Part shown: in pieces, positions 1-15,426 of the stretch
How positions within the stretch are numbered: the first letter of the stretch is position 1
Layout: the number at the start of each line of letters is the position of its first letter
Source of the DNA: Antennarius striatus
Lineage: Eukaryota > Chordata > Actinopteri > Lophiiformes > Antennariidae
Direction: 5' to 3'
Assembly: GCF_040054535.1 (NCBI RefSeq)
Contig: NC_090784.1
Coordinates: forward strand, 16,308,001-16,372,000
DNA: 64,000 nucleotides
Program-made: the position numbers and the translations under genes
Notes under the pieces: model-generated
Seen by the model: only the letters and a program-made list of their open reading frames with translations
What the model was told of the DNA's origin: nothing
Databases searched by the model: none

Positions 1-305
1 CTGTCTCTGAGGTTTGCTGGCTCTGCCTTCACTTGACATGTTGGCTCACAATGTTGTGGCTTTTGAACATTGCCATAACATTAAATGAGATTCACTTTCT
101 TGCGTCATGTCAGCAGGAATCTGATTGTGTTCTTTTGCATGGTGGGGCTGTGATTTCTATGCCACTAATAACATCTCTCTCTTTCTCCCCCCACCCCGCT
201 GCCTCACATTTTTTGTCCACTTTTTTCTTTAAATCTTTGGGTTGCTTTTGTCTATGCTTCTTCATTGTGGTTTCTACCCTCTGCTGCTGCTGTTTGTTTT
301 CTCAG

Positions 306-308
306 GAG
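306..308 (+). other. cyth2: Three-nucleotide GAG microexon of the cytohesin PH domain
   Basis: A pyrimidine-rich tract ending TTTTCTCAG is followed by GAG and then by the donor GTATGT. Cytohesin genes are known to carry a 3-nt alternative exon that changes a diglycine to a triglycine in the first PH loop. The next exon starts at 474 with GG GGG CGA, so a preceding codon ending in G would give Gly-Gly-Arg without the microexon and Gly-Gly-Gly-Arg with it. The location, size, sequence and phase all fit. Use of this exon in this species is inferred, not seen. Confidence 0.8.
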
Positions 309-2763
309 GTATGTACTGACAGAGTTTTTGTAGTTATAAAGTTCTATGTAGAAGAATTACTATATAGTTAGCTACTAGAATGTGAAGATCATGTAGTAGT
401 ATCCCCTTTAGTTTTGAACCCAATCTTATTATTTACCTCACACTCTTCAAGAATTGTTTTTTATTTGTTTCAGGGGGGCGAGTTAAAACCTGGAAGCGCC
501 GATGGTTTATCCTCACAGATAACTGCCTTTATTACTTTGAATACACTACAGTAAGTGCTAATTTGACAGTGTCACTCCAATATTTATGTAGCTTAGACTT
601 TAAAACATGGAGTTGCTTAATTTAATTAATACAACGTATGCAACAGGAAATTATTAACTACAAAGTATGCATGAACAAGAATTGTCATACTCGACACAAC
701 TTATTTTTTTTCTCCTTTTTAATTTTTTTTTTTAATTTTTAGAGTGAGAGAGAGAAAGATAGAGAGACAGAGCTTGCGTGTGTGTGTGCGCTATGTAACA
801 GTTAAAATATCTATACAGTATATAAATCATTAATTTGAACTGAAGTTAGAAAGTGTCAAACTAAGAGCAGAGATTCTCCATTACATCCATCTATGTCAGT
901 GGTCCCCAACTACCGGGTCGCGACCTGGTAGCTGGTCGCGGGACATTAGGTACCGGGGGGCACAGAAGGTTTTACTTTTTTTTTTTTTTATTGTTTACCA
1001 GTCTAAAGATGTTTTATTTTGATAAGTGACGTCTGTGCGGAATGATGCACAGACAAATGCATGCGCCTGTCCTCCTTGACAGGTCTCGGTCACGTGACAT
1101 GTTACCCCTAAATTAAGCGCTCACTACTGCGCCGGTGTTCTGGATTAGAGTCAAGGCAGATTATCCTGAGATCGCCCAAATAGTATCGTAAACCCTGCTT
1201 CCAACCACCTGTCTTTGTAAAGCAGGATTTTCTGCGGTGACCGTAAACAAAACCAAACTGCAAAGTAGACTGGACGTCCGAAACACACTTCAGGTGTCAT
1301 TGTCTCTCGTTACCCCTAGGTCAGCGGTCCCCAACCACTAAATCTCATTATTGTAATTATTATTATTTGATTGACTTATTCACTCTTTTATTGGAAATGA
1401 TCAGTATTTCTCCTACGTTGAATTCACTGATTGTAAGTCACTATATTTCAAAATAAACCTCATCATTGCCGTCACTTGAACCGAGTTTTTAATATCATTA
1501 TGTCTTACAATTGTTTTGTTTACAGAGATGTTGATTATCAATCTATAAAAAAAGGTTGTTTATTGTCTGTTGATGTCTGCATTTACACAAAACCACTGCG
1601 GATGATTTATTATTAGACTACAGCTGTCCTGGCATCAATAACGATTATCGAGCAAATGAAGGCCGGTCCGTGATACGTCAAAGAATAATGTGGAGATGTT
1701 TTAATTTGAAAAGTGTTGTATTCTGAAATAAAAAACTTTCTGAAAGTATTTTAATGTTTTATTATGAAAAGACCAGGTATTGTGGTCATGCATTGACTAC
1801 AGTACTTTTGTTGAGAGGGAAAAAACAATTACCCGTACAATTTTGCTCTATTTTTAACAGTCAGAACTATTTCAGAGATGGGATGCATTTCTGTTCATGA
1901 ATTCACACAAAAATTCCGACTAGGATGTAAAGAGCTTGTATTTGTAGAAACCTTTTTGCTCTAATGTTTAAATTCCTTTCCTTCTGACAGGATAAGGAAC
2001 CACGAGGAATCATTCCATTGGAAAACCTTAGTATCCGCGAAGTTGAAGACCCAAGAAAACCTGTAAGTTTGAATTGTCTCTGAAATACATAGGCAAGAGG
2101 TAGTTCTATTTACAGTTTAGTCAGTATGAGGGATACTTTATTCCCCCTTTGGCCCTGATGAGAGGGAACAGTGAGTAGCCCATAAGGCTTCCAGTGACCA
2201 GATCTTCACATCTACATGTACACTGTTTGAGTTTGGGAACCACTGAGTCGATGACTATTTCCCCTCCTGAGCCTCAGCTGCTTTAATATGATTGTTCATC
2301 CAATCTTCTCTGCCTTTCCCCTCAGAACTGCTTTGAGTTATATATCCCCAACAACCGTGGTCAGCTAATCAAGGCATGTAAAACAGAGGCTGATGGGAGA
2401 GTAGTGGAGGGGAACCATATGGTGTACCGTATCTCCGCTCCTACACCCGAAGAGAAGGATGAATGGATCCACAGCATCAAGTATGTACATGGAAAAAAGG
2501 ACGGTAATGTGACAAAAAAATGAAGGTAGTGGTAGACCGATGAAACATTGTGTCCCAACACTGGGTCACTTTGTGTTTAAGGTCCTAATTTAATTTCTAA
2601 CTGCAGTCTGCATGTTAATGTACTTTTTAAAATCGCATGTCTTGACTCAATAGTGTCTATTTGTCACTTGTACAGATCTGCTGTCAGTGTTGACCCCTTC
2701 TACGAAATGCTTGCTGCCAGGAAGAAACGTATATCTCTGAAGAAGAAGGAGGAACAACCATAA
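306..2763 (+). CDS. cyth2: Cytohesin (ARF guanine nucleotide exchange factor), C-terminal PH-domain exons; 5' part lies outside the window
   Basis: Coding pieces, joined in phase: 306-308 (optional), 474-550, 1991-2062, 2326-2480 and 2676-2763 (stop TAA). They encode about 130 residues covering most of the pleckstrin-homology domain and the C-terminal polybasic tail. Readable landmarks are [20 protein letters not shown], then [18 protein letters not shown], then the end [19 protein letters not shown] followed by EEQP. Cytohesins activate ARF GTPases through an upstream Sec7 domain, not present here; the PH domain and basic tail recruit the protein to phosphoinositides at the plasma membrane. 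The tail ([17 protein letters not shown], ending in EQP) and ELYIPNN match cytohesin-2/ARNO better than what I recall of cytohesins 1, 3 and 4. All introns have GT-AG ends. The family is certain; the paralog is likely, and the neighbouring LMTK gene supports it. Confidence 0.9.
897..1690. mobile_element. hAT-like non-autonomous DNA transposon remnant (family A, copy 1)
   Basis: It lies in a cytohesin intron. It opens with CAGTGGTCCCCAAC and a G/C-rich stretch containing several small palindromes; a second GCGGTCCCCAACC occurs near 1323. The block at about 1505-1632 is closely repeated at 54700-54833, which identifies it as interspersed. CAGNGGTCCCCAAC termini are typical of hAT-type elements. 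I see no transposase reading frame. The right boundary is approximate. Confidence 0.55.
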
Positions 2764-5700
2764 ATTATTCCCTCCATTCCCTCCCTGTCTTTGTCCGTCT
2801 TGTGTCTCCTAACACTGGACGTGTTTTCATTCCTGCTTCTTATTACCTTTTCATAGGTTTTGTTCCCCATCTCCTTTTCTTCAAATGCACCCTCATCTGA
2901 CTTCTTGCTATCCTGTTTTCCAGACTCTTTAAAACCACATTCACACCTTCTGTGGCCGCCTCTTCTTTTGGTTTTACACTACTGCTGTTATATACAGTCT
3001 GACAGCACTACAGCCATAGCAAACTGTCTGTCCCATCTTCTCACCACATTCCCCCAAAATGTGTCTTAAACATACACACTCTGATTTTGATACATTTGGT
3101 AGCAAATCAATCCCCATTGTATATGAGTTTTATTGGCAAACATTTTGTACATAAGCTGTTTGCAGGAACCAATAACATTTTAAATAGTTAAATGATTATT
3201 CTATTGATCACTGCAATATTCTATTTATTCAACCTGCTGTATAGAATCCTGTAGAGATGACATTTGCAATTGAGATTGTTTCAACACAGGTCAACTGAAA
3301 GAGTTACTTTAGCAGTAAAGACCTGAAGTTTTTTTCTTTAAAGACCTACACTTACATAATGTCTCATTCTCAAACTCCAAGATGTAAGCCACATCCGACA
3401 GAAAACACAGGAAAGGTTAATTATATAAATAAACTGGCAAAGTTTAGGGTTTGTAGAGCATTGAGGGGAAAAAATCATCCTAAAAAGGGTAGCGATCCCA
3501 AGACTTGTTTTCGGGAGAAATTCTGGATCATTCTAGAGTTAGAGTCACCTGACTTGAATGCAATAGAAAATCTCAGGTGGGATTTTAAAGTGCTGGTTGC
3601 AGCATAGAAACCTATGAATAGAACTGAAGTTTTGCCAATGAGGAATGAGCTAAGATTCCTCAAGGATGCTGCCAAGAGCTGGAGCGTGGATGTGTCATGT
3701 TTCCAGCAGATCAAACAGCAAAGTTTTAGGCTTTTCCAGGAGTAAAACATCTGGAGACTGCAGTAGTCAGTAAAAAAAAGTTTAGGATATATTTGGGGGA
3801 GAAACACGTGAAACATTTGATTTTTTTAGCTATTTGATTTGGTTCTTGCAAACAGCTGATAAATTTTCCCAATAAACCTAATATACCAGCGGTGTTAAAT
3901 AGTTTTGCCAAAAACACCTTTATTTCTGTTTTGGCCTGTCATTCAAAAATACTGGGAAAATGGAGGATTTGAAAATGCTGGGATCATTGTGGTCACAGGC
4001 GTTTGCATCTTAATTTTCCTGAATCTTCCATTATTCTTCCAACTTCCTTCTTCACTCTTGTAAACAACAACAAAAAAACTTTTAAAATGTCAGATCATGT
4101 CTAAGGCTGGCCGAATGTTAATTTGGAACTTATCTATAACCAACTGTTAAACTGATATCTGGAAATGCCGGTGCGGCCAAAGCTCCTCTAAATGGTGTCT
4201 TCTGACATTGTTCATTTGATGAACCTGGTCTTCAGGGTAGCAAGCAGTTTCGGTTCTTAGGAAGTCTTAAATATTTATTGATCCTGCTTAAATATGAAAT
4301 TGCTTTATCCCACACACAACATCTGAACTCATTATTCAGACACATGTCTTCAGTCAGCGTTAATCAGAGTGGTGGGAGGGATCGAATTTGGTCAGAATAG
4401 AATGAGATGTGACCATTGCTTTGTATGGTACCTGTAATTGCTTAAATGCACATGACTACTGTTCACACCGAGATACTTGTTTTGTGAGGAAAATGTTGGT
4501 GTTCTTATTTCATATCACCAAGGTTCAAATATGGCTGGGTCTCATGGCTAAATGACTGCTTTGCTTGCCCTCTGCAAGTCAAGCAGCTTAGAGACAAATA
4601 TAAGCAGTTCTCTCCTTCCAGATTGCTGCTTGCTTCTGCTGACTGAGTCAGTATGTTTTTCAGCATGTTTGAGCAGCAGCAGAGAAATGTCCAGTTCCAG
4701 GCAAGATGCTTGGGGAATCCTTCATAACACTACACTGAGCAACAGTCAAGTTTTGTGGCTTTACTAACGTGCCTGCATGTCACAGATTATGTCCCACCCG
4801 CTGGACACTACAAGATGAACACCAACATCTCTCTCACAAGCTTTTACTGTCAGAAATGTAACTTAGAGCCTCATCTGTCTGCTATAGTTACTTGGAAGAA
4901 ATCACGAAGGCAGCTCATTCCAATGTATACGTTTGTAAATAGATGTTAGCATAGAAGACACATAGAAATGATTTAATTTATTCTTTATTTTTTGTTAAAA
5001 TCTGATTTTTGTACGGGCTACTGTAGGACTGCATGTTGATGAACTGAGGCATCGCTGGTAATGCTAGTGCACTGATGTGAGAAGTTAGTGTTCCCTATTG
5101 GAAAAATCCCATTGAAAAGAGAAGTTGATTTATAGATAGAATGAAAAATCTTATAGTTTCTTGAATTAGAAAGTATTGAAGATATGTTTAGTAGTCTGTT
5201 TTTTCTCTGGACCACCCTGTTGGTATTTGAAGTAAAACAGACTTGTTGAAAGCACAAGAAGTACAGTAATAAGTCTGACTGTTAAACTTCCATCCTTTTA
5301 TTGATTCATTGGCTGCTTAGTATCCACTTGAACCGTGAGAAAGCTTTTCTCTAGCTCAATTGAACCTTTCCATCATAGAACAGTGTCAAAACAAGGAACA
5401 CTGATATATTCATTATATATAGTCAAATATTCAGATTTGTGTCCAGTGATCGACTTGCTTGATATCCAGTTCATAAACCTGTCAGTACTTATTGAATTGG
5501 AGTTTTGAAATGGTAGTAAAAATAGCTGTCTACTGCACTTTATCAATTTTAGCATTTTTGAAGAAAATGCTGTTACTTTGACTGACAATACTCCAATACT
5601 GTGTGGCACTCTTTGCTGGTGATCTACATACACTGCAGTACACTGAAGGATGAACTATGAATTGTGTATAATTACTGTATAACAATCCACTGGTCAGGGC

Positions 5701-6200
5701 AGCTATAGCAGCAATGTTTCTGAACAGTGAACTGTATTTTTCACCGTATAAAGCTGGATGGGGTGTTATACCTGTGGGATCTAAACGTGTAAACTCAGCA
5801 GGGGTATGCCTGTCAAATACACATGTAGGATTGCCTTTAGCTGTATTACTTCATCAACCCAACAAAGGCCTATCTAAGTGCTTGTAGGTGCTTGCGACAT
5901 GGACTGTCCATAGGCCTTCACTTTCTGTGCAAAGTTGCCAAAAACCATTTGGGAAAAGTGTTTCCATTACAATAATAGAATGAATGAATAAAGTGAAATG
6001 ATCAAACTGAATCTGGGCCTCAGTCCCTTTCTGATTCATTTGAACCAATGACCACCTCTTTTACAAAGTGTGCTGATTTTGTATTTATTTATTTACAGTG
6101 AGGTGAAGATGAATTGATCATCTGTAAATGTAGCAAAAGGAAAGTCACAATACACTGGTGCCAGTAACTACTGTATAACAATAAAAGGTGAACGAAGATG
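2764..6200 (+). other. cyth2: Probable long 3' UTR of the cytohesin gene
   Basis: No coding exon is recognisable for 3.4 kb after the stop codon. The first convincing poly(A) signal (AATAAA at 6180-6185) lies at the end of this AT-rich stretch. A long 3' UTR is inferred; an earlier cleavage site cannot be excluded. A decayed transposase fragment lies inside it. Confidence 0.45.
3359..3607 (+). mobile_element. Decayed Tc1/mariner-type transposase fragment
   Basis: The 82-codon reading frame contains SPDLNAIENLRWDFK, a close variant of the SPDLNPIENLW motif around the second catalytic Asp of Tc1-like DDE transposases. Sequence upstream in the frame is not convincing transposase, and I did not find terminal inverted repeats. 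This looks like a short relic within the cytohesin 3' region. Confidence 0.5.
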
Positions 6201-8060
6201 ATGGGTTGTCGTGTGATTTTTATGTCTTATGTTCATTTAAGTAAATTTTATTTAGTCCAACAGGTTTGCCTCAAGCGGCTTTAGAATCCATCCATCTTCA
6301 GGATCTCCGAGTCATAACCATAAAGAACAACAGGTAGAACAGCACATATCTGGACCAGGGGGCTTTCACTGTGTTTTAATTATTTATTTTTTGATAATGA
6401 ACATTTGGTCAATTACGTTGAGAGGTCAGATCTCTCGACGTTGAGGGGTTCAGTATGGTCAGAACCCTTCAGATACATTTCCATTAACTTCTTACCATTC
6501 CTACACTGGACAATTATCACATGCTTCTCTAAATACAGCAGGTTCACGGAAAATTAAAATAATTATTGCTCGTAAATTAATATACGTTATTTAATTTTTT
6601 AAAACGTCTATACATAATGCAGCGTTATTATCAGTTAAATGTTTTGATGCTGCAGCGCAAACATGTTCAAAATTGTTCTGATTAGCTAAAGACGTTAAAG
6701 TGTTAAATCAATTATTTAGTTATTATTTAGTTATTCTATGCAATAGTTTTTAACCAGCTTGTTACATTAATATTTAGAAGTCTTCGCATGGCTATGATGA
6801 ACAATGATGAAGGGAAACGTGGAGTTGGTCGATCAGTATTTATTTCTGAAAAACATCACATAGAAGAAGGGGTTAAAGAAAGTTGCCATCCCCTTTTTTG
6901 CAGATTTTCAACATGACAATCAAAATAATAAAACAAGGCAGTCAGAGACTGCAACATCCCGCGAAGGGCAGGTCAGGGTATCCTGAAAGTAGTATCTGAC
7001 AAGTGCATAGCTTTGACCTTCCAGGGTTAGTCAAAGCTATGCACTAGCTTTGACCATAGATCAAAGCTAGTGCAGCGATACTGTAGATCAAAACACTGAC
7101 AATTACATCACCGCTTTGAAGCGGTATGCAATAAATCTACCTCTAATATGGGCTACACGTTTCAGTACACATGTCAGGACATCATGGCCTACTGTGTGAT
7201 GCTGTATTACAGCAATGTTTGTGGTCCTGTAGTGTCATTTTGAAAAAGTGAGACAAGTTAAAAGAATGAAAATACATACAAAGAGTTCTGAATAAAGTAC
7301 AGGCCAAATCTTTTTAGAAGTTTCTTAACAACTCAGGAAACATACCTGTAACACTTCAGATGGCATCAACTGGATGCTAATTTAACATTAGACAATTCTC
7401 AAGTATTTTCTGACGCTAATTTGCATATTTATAATTTTACAAACGACGAAAGTGACAGTAGGCATTCTCACACCACAAAACATGTTACACAAAATAACCA
7501 AAAGTACTGTACCAGGCATTTACAAATGAATTCGCTTCACGGAACAATAAGAAATCCAGTTTACTCCTTTTTCCAGACTTCCGGCATGAGAAAACCTGCC
7601 TGTGTGCAACTTCAATAAATGTCCCACTGGAAACAATGGCAAAACAATTCATGGAAACAAAAGACGTCACATATGTAAAAAGTAAGATATTTGAGGAAGT
7701 TCAAAAAATATAAAGTTTATGTATTACACTGGTACATCTACATGCAGGGGACAATCCTGTCACACTAACCGCCAGGATTCGTTGTTTCCGGTTGAGGTGT
7801 CACCGTTTTCTCTAGACCTGTTTCAGTGAAACCTTTACTAGAAACAAATTATAACAAAAGAGGTGAAGTTAGGAAAATTAAATAAGTTAGGAAAGTTAAA
7901 ATTTAAAATATGAGTTAGTTCGTAAATTAAGCTACGTTAAATTAATATCTTGAAATATCTACGAAATACAGTGTGATTACTTATGAATTAAATGTTGTGA
8001 CGCTACGGTGCAAACATGAGTTTGAAATTTTATAGATTAACTAAAGAAATGACATTGTTA
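6201..8060. other. Intergenic spacer between the cytohesin and BTG-family genes
   Basis: AT-rich sequence with no supported exon. It contains the family B repeat described separately at 6930-7140. Short open frames here (for example 7421-7618) have neither family resemblance nor splice context. Confidence 0.5.
6930..7140 (+). repeat. Hairpin-bearing interspersed repeat (family B, copy 1)
   Basis: It begins with CAAGGCAGTCAGAGACTGCA and ends near CACCGCTTTGAAGCGGTATG; both blocks recur at 21744-22115, and the first recurs reversed near 55690-55715. Internally it has two adjacent perfect hairpins: 13-base arms at 7005-7017/7030-7042 and at 7041-7053/7061-7073. No open reading frame is associated, so this is probably a non-autonomous element. 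Confidence 0.65.
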
Positions 8061-8063
8061 AAC

Positions 8064-8102
8064 TTAATTAATTAATTAATTAATTAATTAATTAATTAAT
8101 TA
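8064..8102. repeat. (TTAA)n microsatellite
   Basis: About ten uninterrupted tetranucleotide units upstream of the BTG-family promoter. Confidence 0.9.
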
Positions 8103-8204
8103 TTTATTTAATAAATTATGACAAATTTAGATGCAAAACAAATCAAAAATGTCGTTTACGCGTCACAACGGCAACTTTTTCTTTTTTCTTTGTGACGTAT
8201 TACT

Positions 8205-8346
8205 TGACCAATGAGTGTGCTGCACTGGACCTTAGTAACCAATGGGAATAGTTCGTAGGCGGAACTTGCACTTCAAAGCGCGGCAGCTATAAATGTAATG
8301 ACAGCTATATTGTTGTCATTCACTGCTCATTCGCTCAATGTATAAA
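8205..8346 (+). promoter_or_regulatory. Core promoter and first non-coding exon of the BTG-family gene
   Basis: Two CCAAT boxes (ACCAATGAG near 8208 and ACCAATGGG near 8239) precede a TATA-like CTATAAAT near 8287. About 30-60 bases downstream a short exon ends at AAA|GTAAGT (donor 8347). A matching acceptor, TGCTCTGCAG, ends at 8517, upstream of the coding start at 8643. Order and spacing are those of a compact TATA/CCAAT promoter. The start site itself is not determined. Confidence 0.6.
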
Positions 8347-8642
8347 GTAAGTTTACTGATTTATGTCCTGTTGTGTGTTCAGGCAGATAGAATATAGAAA
8401 TATTTACAAGTTTAATACAAAAATCTTCTTATATATTCAAAAGTGTTAACTATATAAGCATACTTAACATTTTTTAACTATTCAAATACATTTTTTCTTG
8501 AGTGTCTTTGCTCTGCAGTCATTTCCATGCATTACAAAACATTTTGGTGGTTTCTCTAACACAGTACTTTAGATTTATTGTTTATCTGAACAATGTTCAG
8601 GCAATGCAGGACAGAAGAGGAAAAAACCAAACAAACACAAGA

Positions 8643-9678
8643 ATGAAAGCAGAAATTGCAGCCGCTGTGTGGTTCCTGAGGAACCTGGTGGAAAGGGCCC
8701 ACCGCAAGCCGGAGCCTCACAAGTTGGATTTGTTTTGTGAGAAGCTGGCGTCTGCCTTGCAGAAAAAGTTTGAAGGGCACTGGTACCCTGAAAATCCCAG
8801 CAAAGGACAGGCATTCAGGTAAAGCTTCTCACTTCAGATGAAATTCAATCTTTTTTGTGGTGACTGTTGGGGCTGAAACTGAATTGTTTTTCAGACGGCG
8901 TCAGGACCCTCGTAAACTAACAGTGCTTTTGATCGCAGGAGCATTCGAGTGAATCAGTTCTCTGGACCCGATCCAGATGTGCTTTGGAGCTGTCAGGAAA
9001 GTGGAATCGAGAGTGGTGAGATGATCATGCCTCCTGAGCTGACGCTGTGGGTGGACCCTGGTGAGGTCTGGTGTAGGTGAGTGAACTAGTCATGAACATC
9101 TGAAATTAAATCTAGTACATGGACCAACAAAAAGACTGACTGCCGTGTTCTCCCTCTGTTCTCATTAGAATCGGAGAAAGAAATTATCATTTCTTGGCAA
9201 CCAGACTCTCTAGCAGCGAGCAAGAGCACAAAGTCACTGCAAAGATGACAAGTTTCAAGGATAAAGTGATGTCACATTCCCACTCTGCCCCTTCCTCTGA
9301 CGTGGAGAGGTGTTATAGTTCTCCTCTCACAGTCTCCAGCACCGACAGGGTAAGGCATCCCGTTGTTTAGGACCCCCATAACTATGTATCCTACTGGTTT
9401 AGGACAGAATTTTAAGTTCTGGAATGGTGGACTAGGATTGTGTCTGAGGCAGTCGATAGCAGGTTATCAATGTGGTTTCTTCTATTTTTAAGTTGCTCAA
9501 TCCAGAAAATCCACCATATGTTCCTCTACGGGTGCCTCCAGGACTAGCCAACATCCCTTCATCCGTCCAGCAAACATCCTTTCATCCCTCCAGACAACAT
9601 CCTTTCATCCCTCCAGTCAACATCCTTTCATCCCGTCATGTACCTGCTAACAGACAATTAACTCATGACCTCAAATAA
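8643..9678 (+). CDS. BTG/Tob-family anti-proliferative protein (BTG3/BTG4/B9.15-like)
   Basis: Four coding exons join in phase: 8643-8818, 8939-9076, 9169-9349 and 9493-9678, giving 226 residues. The start MKAEIAAAV was chosen because BTG proteins begin with M-x-x-EI. The BTG domain (about residues 1-120) shows GHWYPENPSKGQAFR (box A region), SIRVNQFSGPDPDVL, and the box B-like ELTLWVDPGEVWCRIGERN. BTG/Tob proteins bind the CAF1 deadenylase of the CCR4-NOT complex and restrain proliferation; the BTG3/BTG4 branch includes oocyte and maternal members. Domain sequence fits that branch better than BTG1/2, but I cannot fix the ortholog. The C-terminal third is unconserved Pro/Ser/His-rich sequence that contains a 23-base tandem repeat. 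The stop codon lies inside an AATAAA signal. Confidence 0.85.
9550..9641 (+). repeat. 23-base tandem repeat inside coding exon 4 of the BTG-family gene
   Basis: About four units start at 9550, 9573, 9596 and 9619, each beginning AACATCC and containing TTCATCC. The unit length is not divisible by three, so successive copies are translated in different frames (NIPSSVQ, TSFHPSR, HPFIPPV, NILSS). The array therefore makes a non-repetitive Pro/Ser/His-rich peptide from a repetitive DNA. Confidence 0.85.
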
Positions 9679-9679
9679 A
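9674..9679 (+). terminator. Poly(A) signal overlapping the BTG-family stop codon
   Basis: The AATAAA hexamer spans the TAA stop at 9676-9678. Use of this signal would give a 3' UTR of only a few tens of bases. A second AATAAA at 9854-9859 offers a longer alternative. Confidence 0.5.
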
Positions 9680-9859
9680 AACTAATCTGCCATTTTATGA
9701 TGAGTTGGGCATTTCTCTAGTTATGTTACGTGCTGTGCTGAAGCTTCGGTGCCTGTTGAAAAAGCCTGTGTGTGTTATTTCTATAACACATCAGATAGGA
9801 CACTTCACATGAGGGCAGGAAAAAAGACAGCTCCAATCCCCCTAAAATATAGTAATAAA

Positions 9860-10294
9860 ATAAATGTACCTCTGACATAGGCTATCACATTGTGATCCCC
9901 CATCCAAGCATCCAACTGGTTCTCATGCCAGTTTCAGAGTTAAGTATATTTGTATTTAGGAGACCTATTTAGGAGGTCTTTCCTGTCTGTATAGTATCAA
10001 GTTTGAATCATACATATGAGTGTCCTTCAGTTTGAACCCCTGACATGAATTATTGACAAATGGCTGTGCCTATCCACAGAAGTCCACATTTTATCTGTAT
10101 TTTAGCCTTGACCAGTAGTTTTACCCTCAGCAACAATATACTGTAACTGTTCGATGGCAGCATCAGCAAAAGGCTAGTAGTTCATAAAGCTATAGCACAT
10201 TTAATACACAGCAGACATTCAAACAAAAGGTTTTGTGATTTGAGATGTGGTGGCTGATGGTCTACTACATCAGGATTGAGACTGAAAAACAAAA
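9860..10294. other. Short spacer between convergent BTG-family and pentraxin-like genes
   Basis: AT-rich, with no exon, RNA gene or clear repeat seen. The two flanking genes point towards each other, so this is a 3'-to-3' interval. Confidence 0.4.
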
Positions 10295-11393
10295 AACATT
10301 CTCTTTCACACTTTTATTCATGCTGTCATTTAAGGAAAGATAAACATGAATCACATTCAGGAATATCAACATTCTAACTTACTAAATTCAGGGTTTTATA
10401 CAATATAAACAATGAAGGCCAGATCATTTCAGAAAATTAAAAGCCTCAGTACAATGACTTGATTATACACAAAACATAATTTCACAGACCAGTCTTACAT
10501 ATTGGAGAGAAAGCTATAAATGTCAGATAAACGTTCATTGTGAAGAAAACAGTCCTTAAAAACATGTTTAATAAACATTTTGTTTAAAGCATTACTTTTG
10601 GGTGATCAGGTCAAGATGATTGTACAGCCCCAGTTGAAAAAGGCACGATGCTATGCTAGAGGTGTAATCATTTGTTTACCAGCTGCTCATCGCAACAAAA
10701 TAATGAAAACACTGTTTTGTTGATTTTGAGTTTGTGAGTCCATACAGTAACATGAGTTTTTTTGCACATTTAATTCTATTATTTTTATAGTGAGAGTGTT
10801 TGCATTTGTACTATTTTCACTTGAGTACATGTCAAGAAGAAATCCGGAATTGTGGGTAGAAAACCATCAGAGGCTGGGAATCACTTGATTCTGTCTGACA
10901 AATATTTCTCCCAAAACAAAACATTGATCTATCAGTAACACACAAATTATCAAAACTGAGTTGAGCACAAATCAGTTCTACATTTTCTTTGGTAAATTAG
11001 CTGTATCTCCAGTGAACATCTTCGTAAAAGAAAGAAAAAGAAAAAAAAAACTTAAAAAACTTCTAATTAAAAGTAACAATAGAACTAACCAAATACAGCT
11101 GTTAACTTCACAACAACAGAACTCATCACACATGATAACGTCTTATGAACAATATGACAATATGTCACATACATATTTTTCTGTTTAAAATAAAACACTA
11201 GTCCCAAAACCACTAAGACCTACTGTTCTTTTAAAAAAGTCTCTGATTAAGTTAAAGAAAGGCATTGATGGAGAGGTCACAGAGTGATCATCCTGAAAAA
11301 AACAAAAAACAAAAACTGAAAGTCAAACAGACTTTTTTTGCTTTTGAAGAATGTTCTTAGTGCGTCTTTACTTCTTCATTGTGGGTATGGCCT
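10295..11393 (-). other. 3' UTR of the pentraxin-like gene
   Basis: On the minus strand, sequence after the stop codon runs without another exon to an AATAAA signal (plus-strand TTTATT at 10313-10318). It is AT-rich and non-coding. Confidence 0.6.
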
Positions 11394-15211
<3,818 letters not shown>

Positions 15212-15426
15212 CCACGGTTTAGCTTTCAAATCAAAAGATCTTGGCTTCACTTCAAAATGAAGTGATGAAAAGAAAAATCTCCATCCACAAAGAATCGGCT
15301 CATCTGTTAGGAACAAGTAGAAATCACAGTTTTGCCTCCAGAATTTTTGACATGTGAGATTATATCTTTTCCTCTGGATGCAGCCTTGTTTCTTTATTTC
15401 GTCCTCTGTGAAGAATGGAATAAACC
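15212..15426 (-). other. 5' UTR part of exon 2 of the pentraxin-like gene
   Basis: On the minus strand a pyrimidine-rich TTTTTTGTTTTGCAG acceptor ends at 15427, and the exon then runs into the start codon at 15211. The reading frame stays open upstream of the chosen ATG, but the signal peptide begins cleanly at that ATG. Confidence 0.45.
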
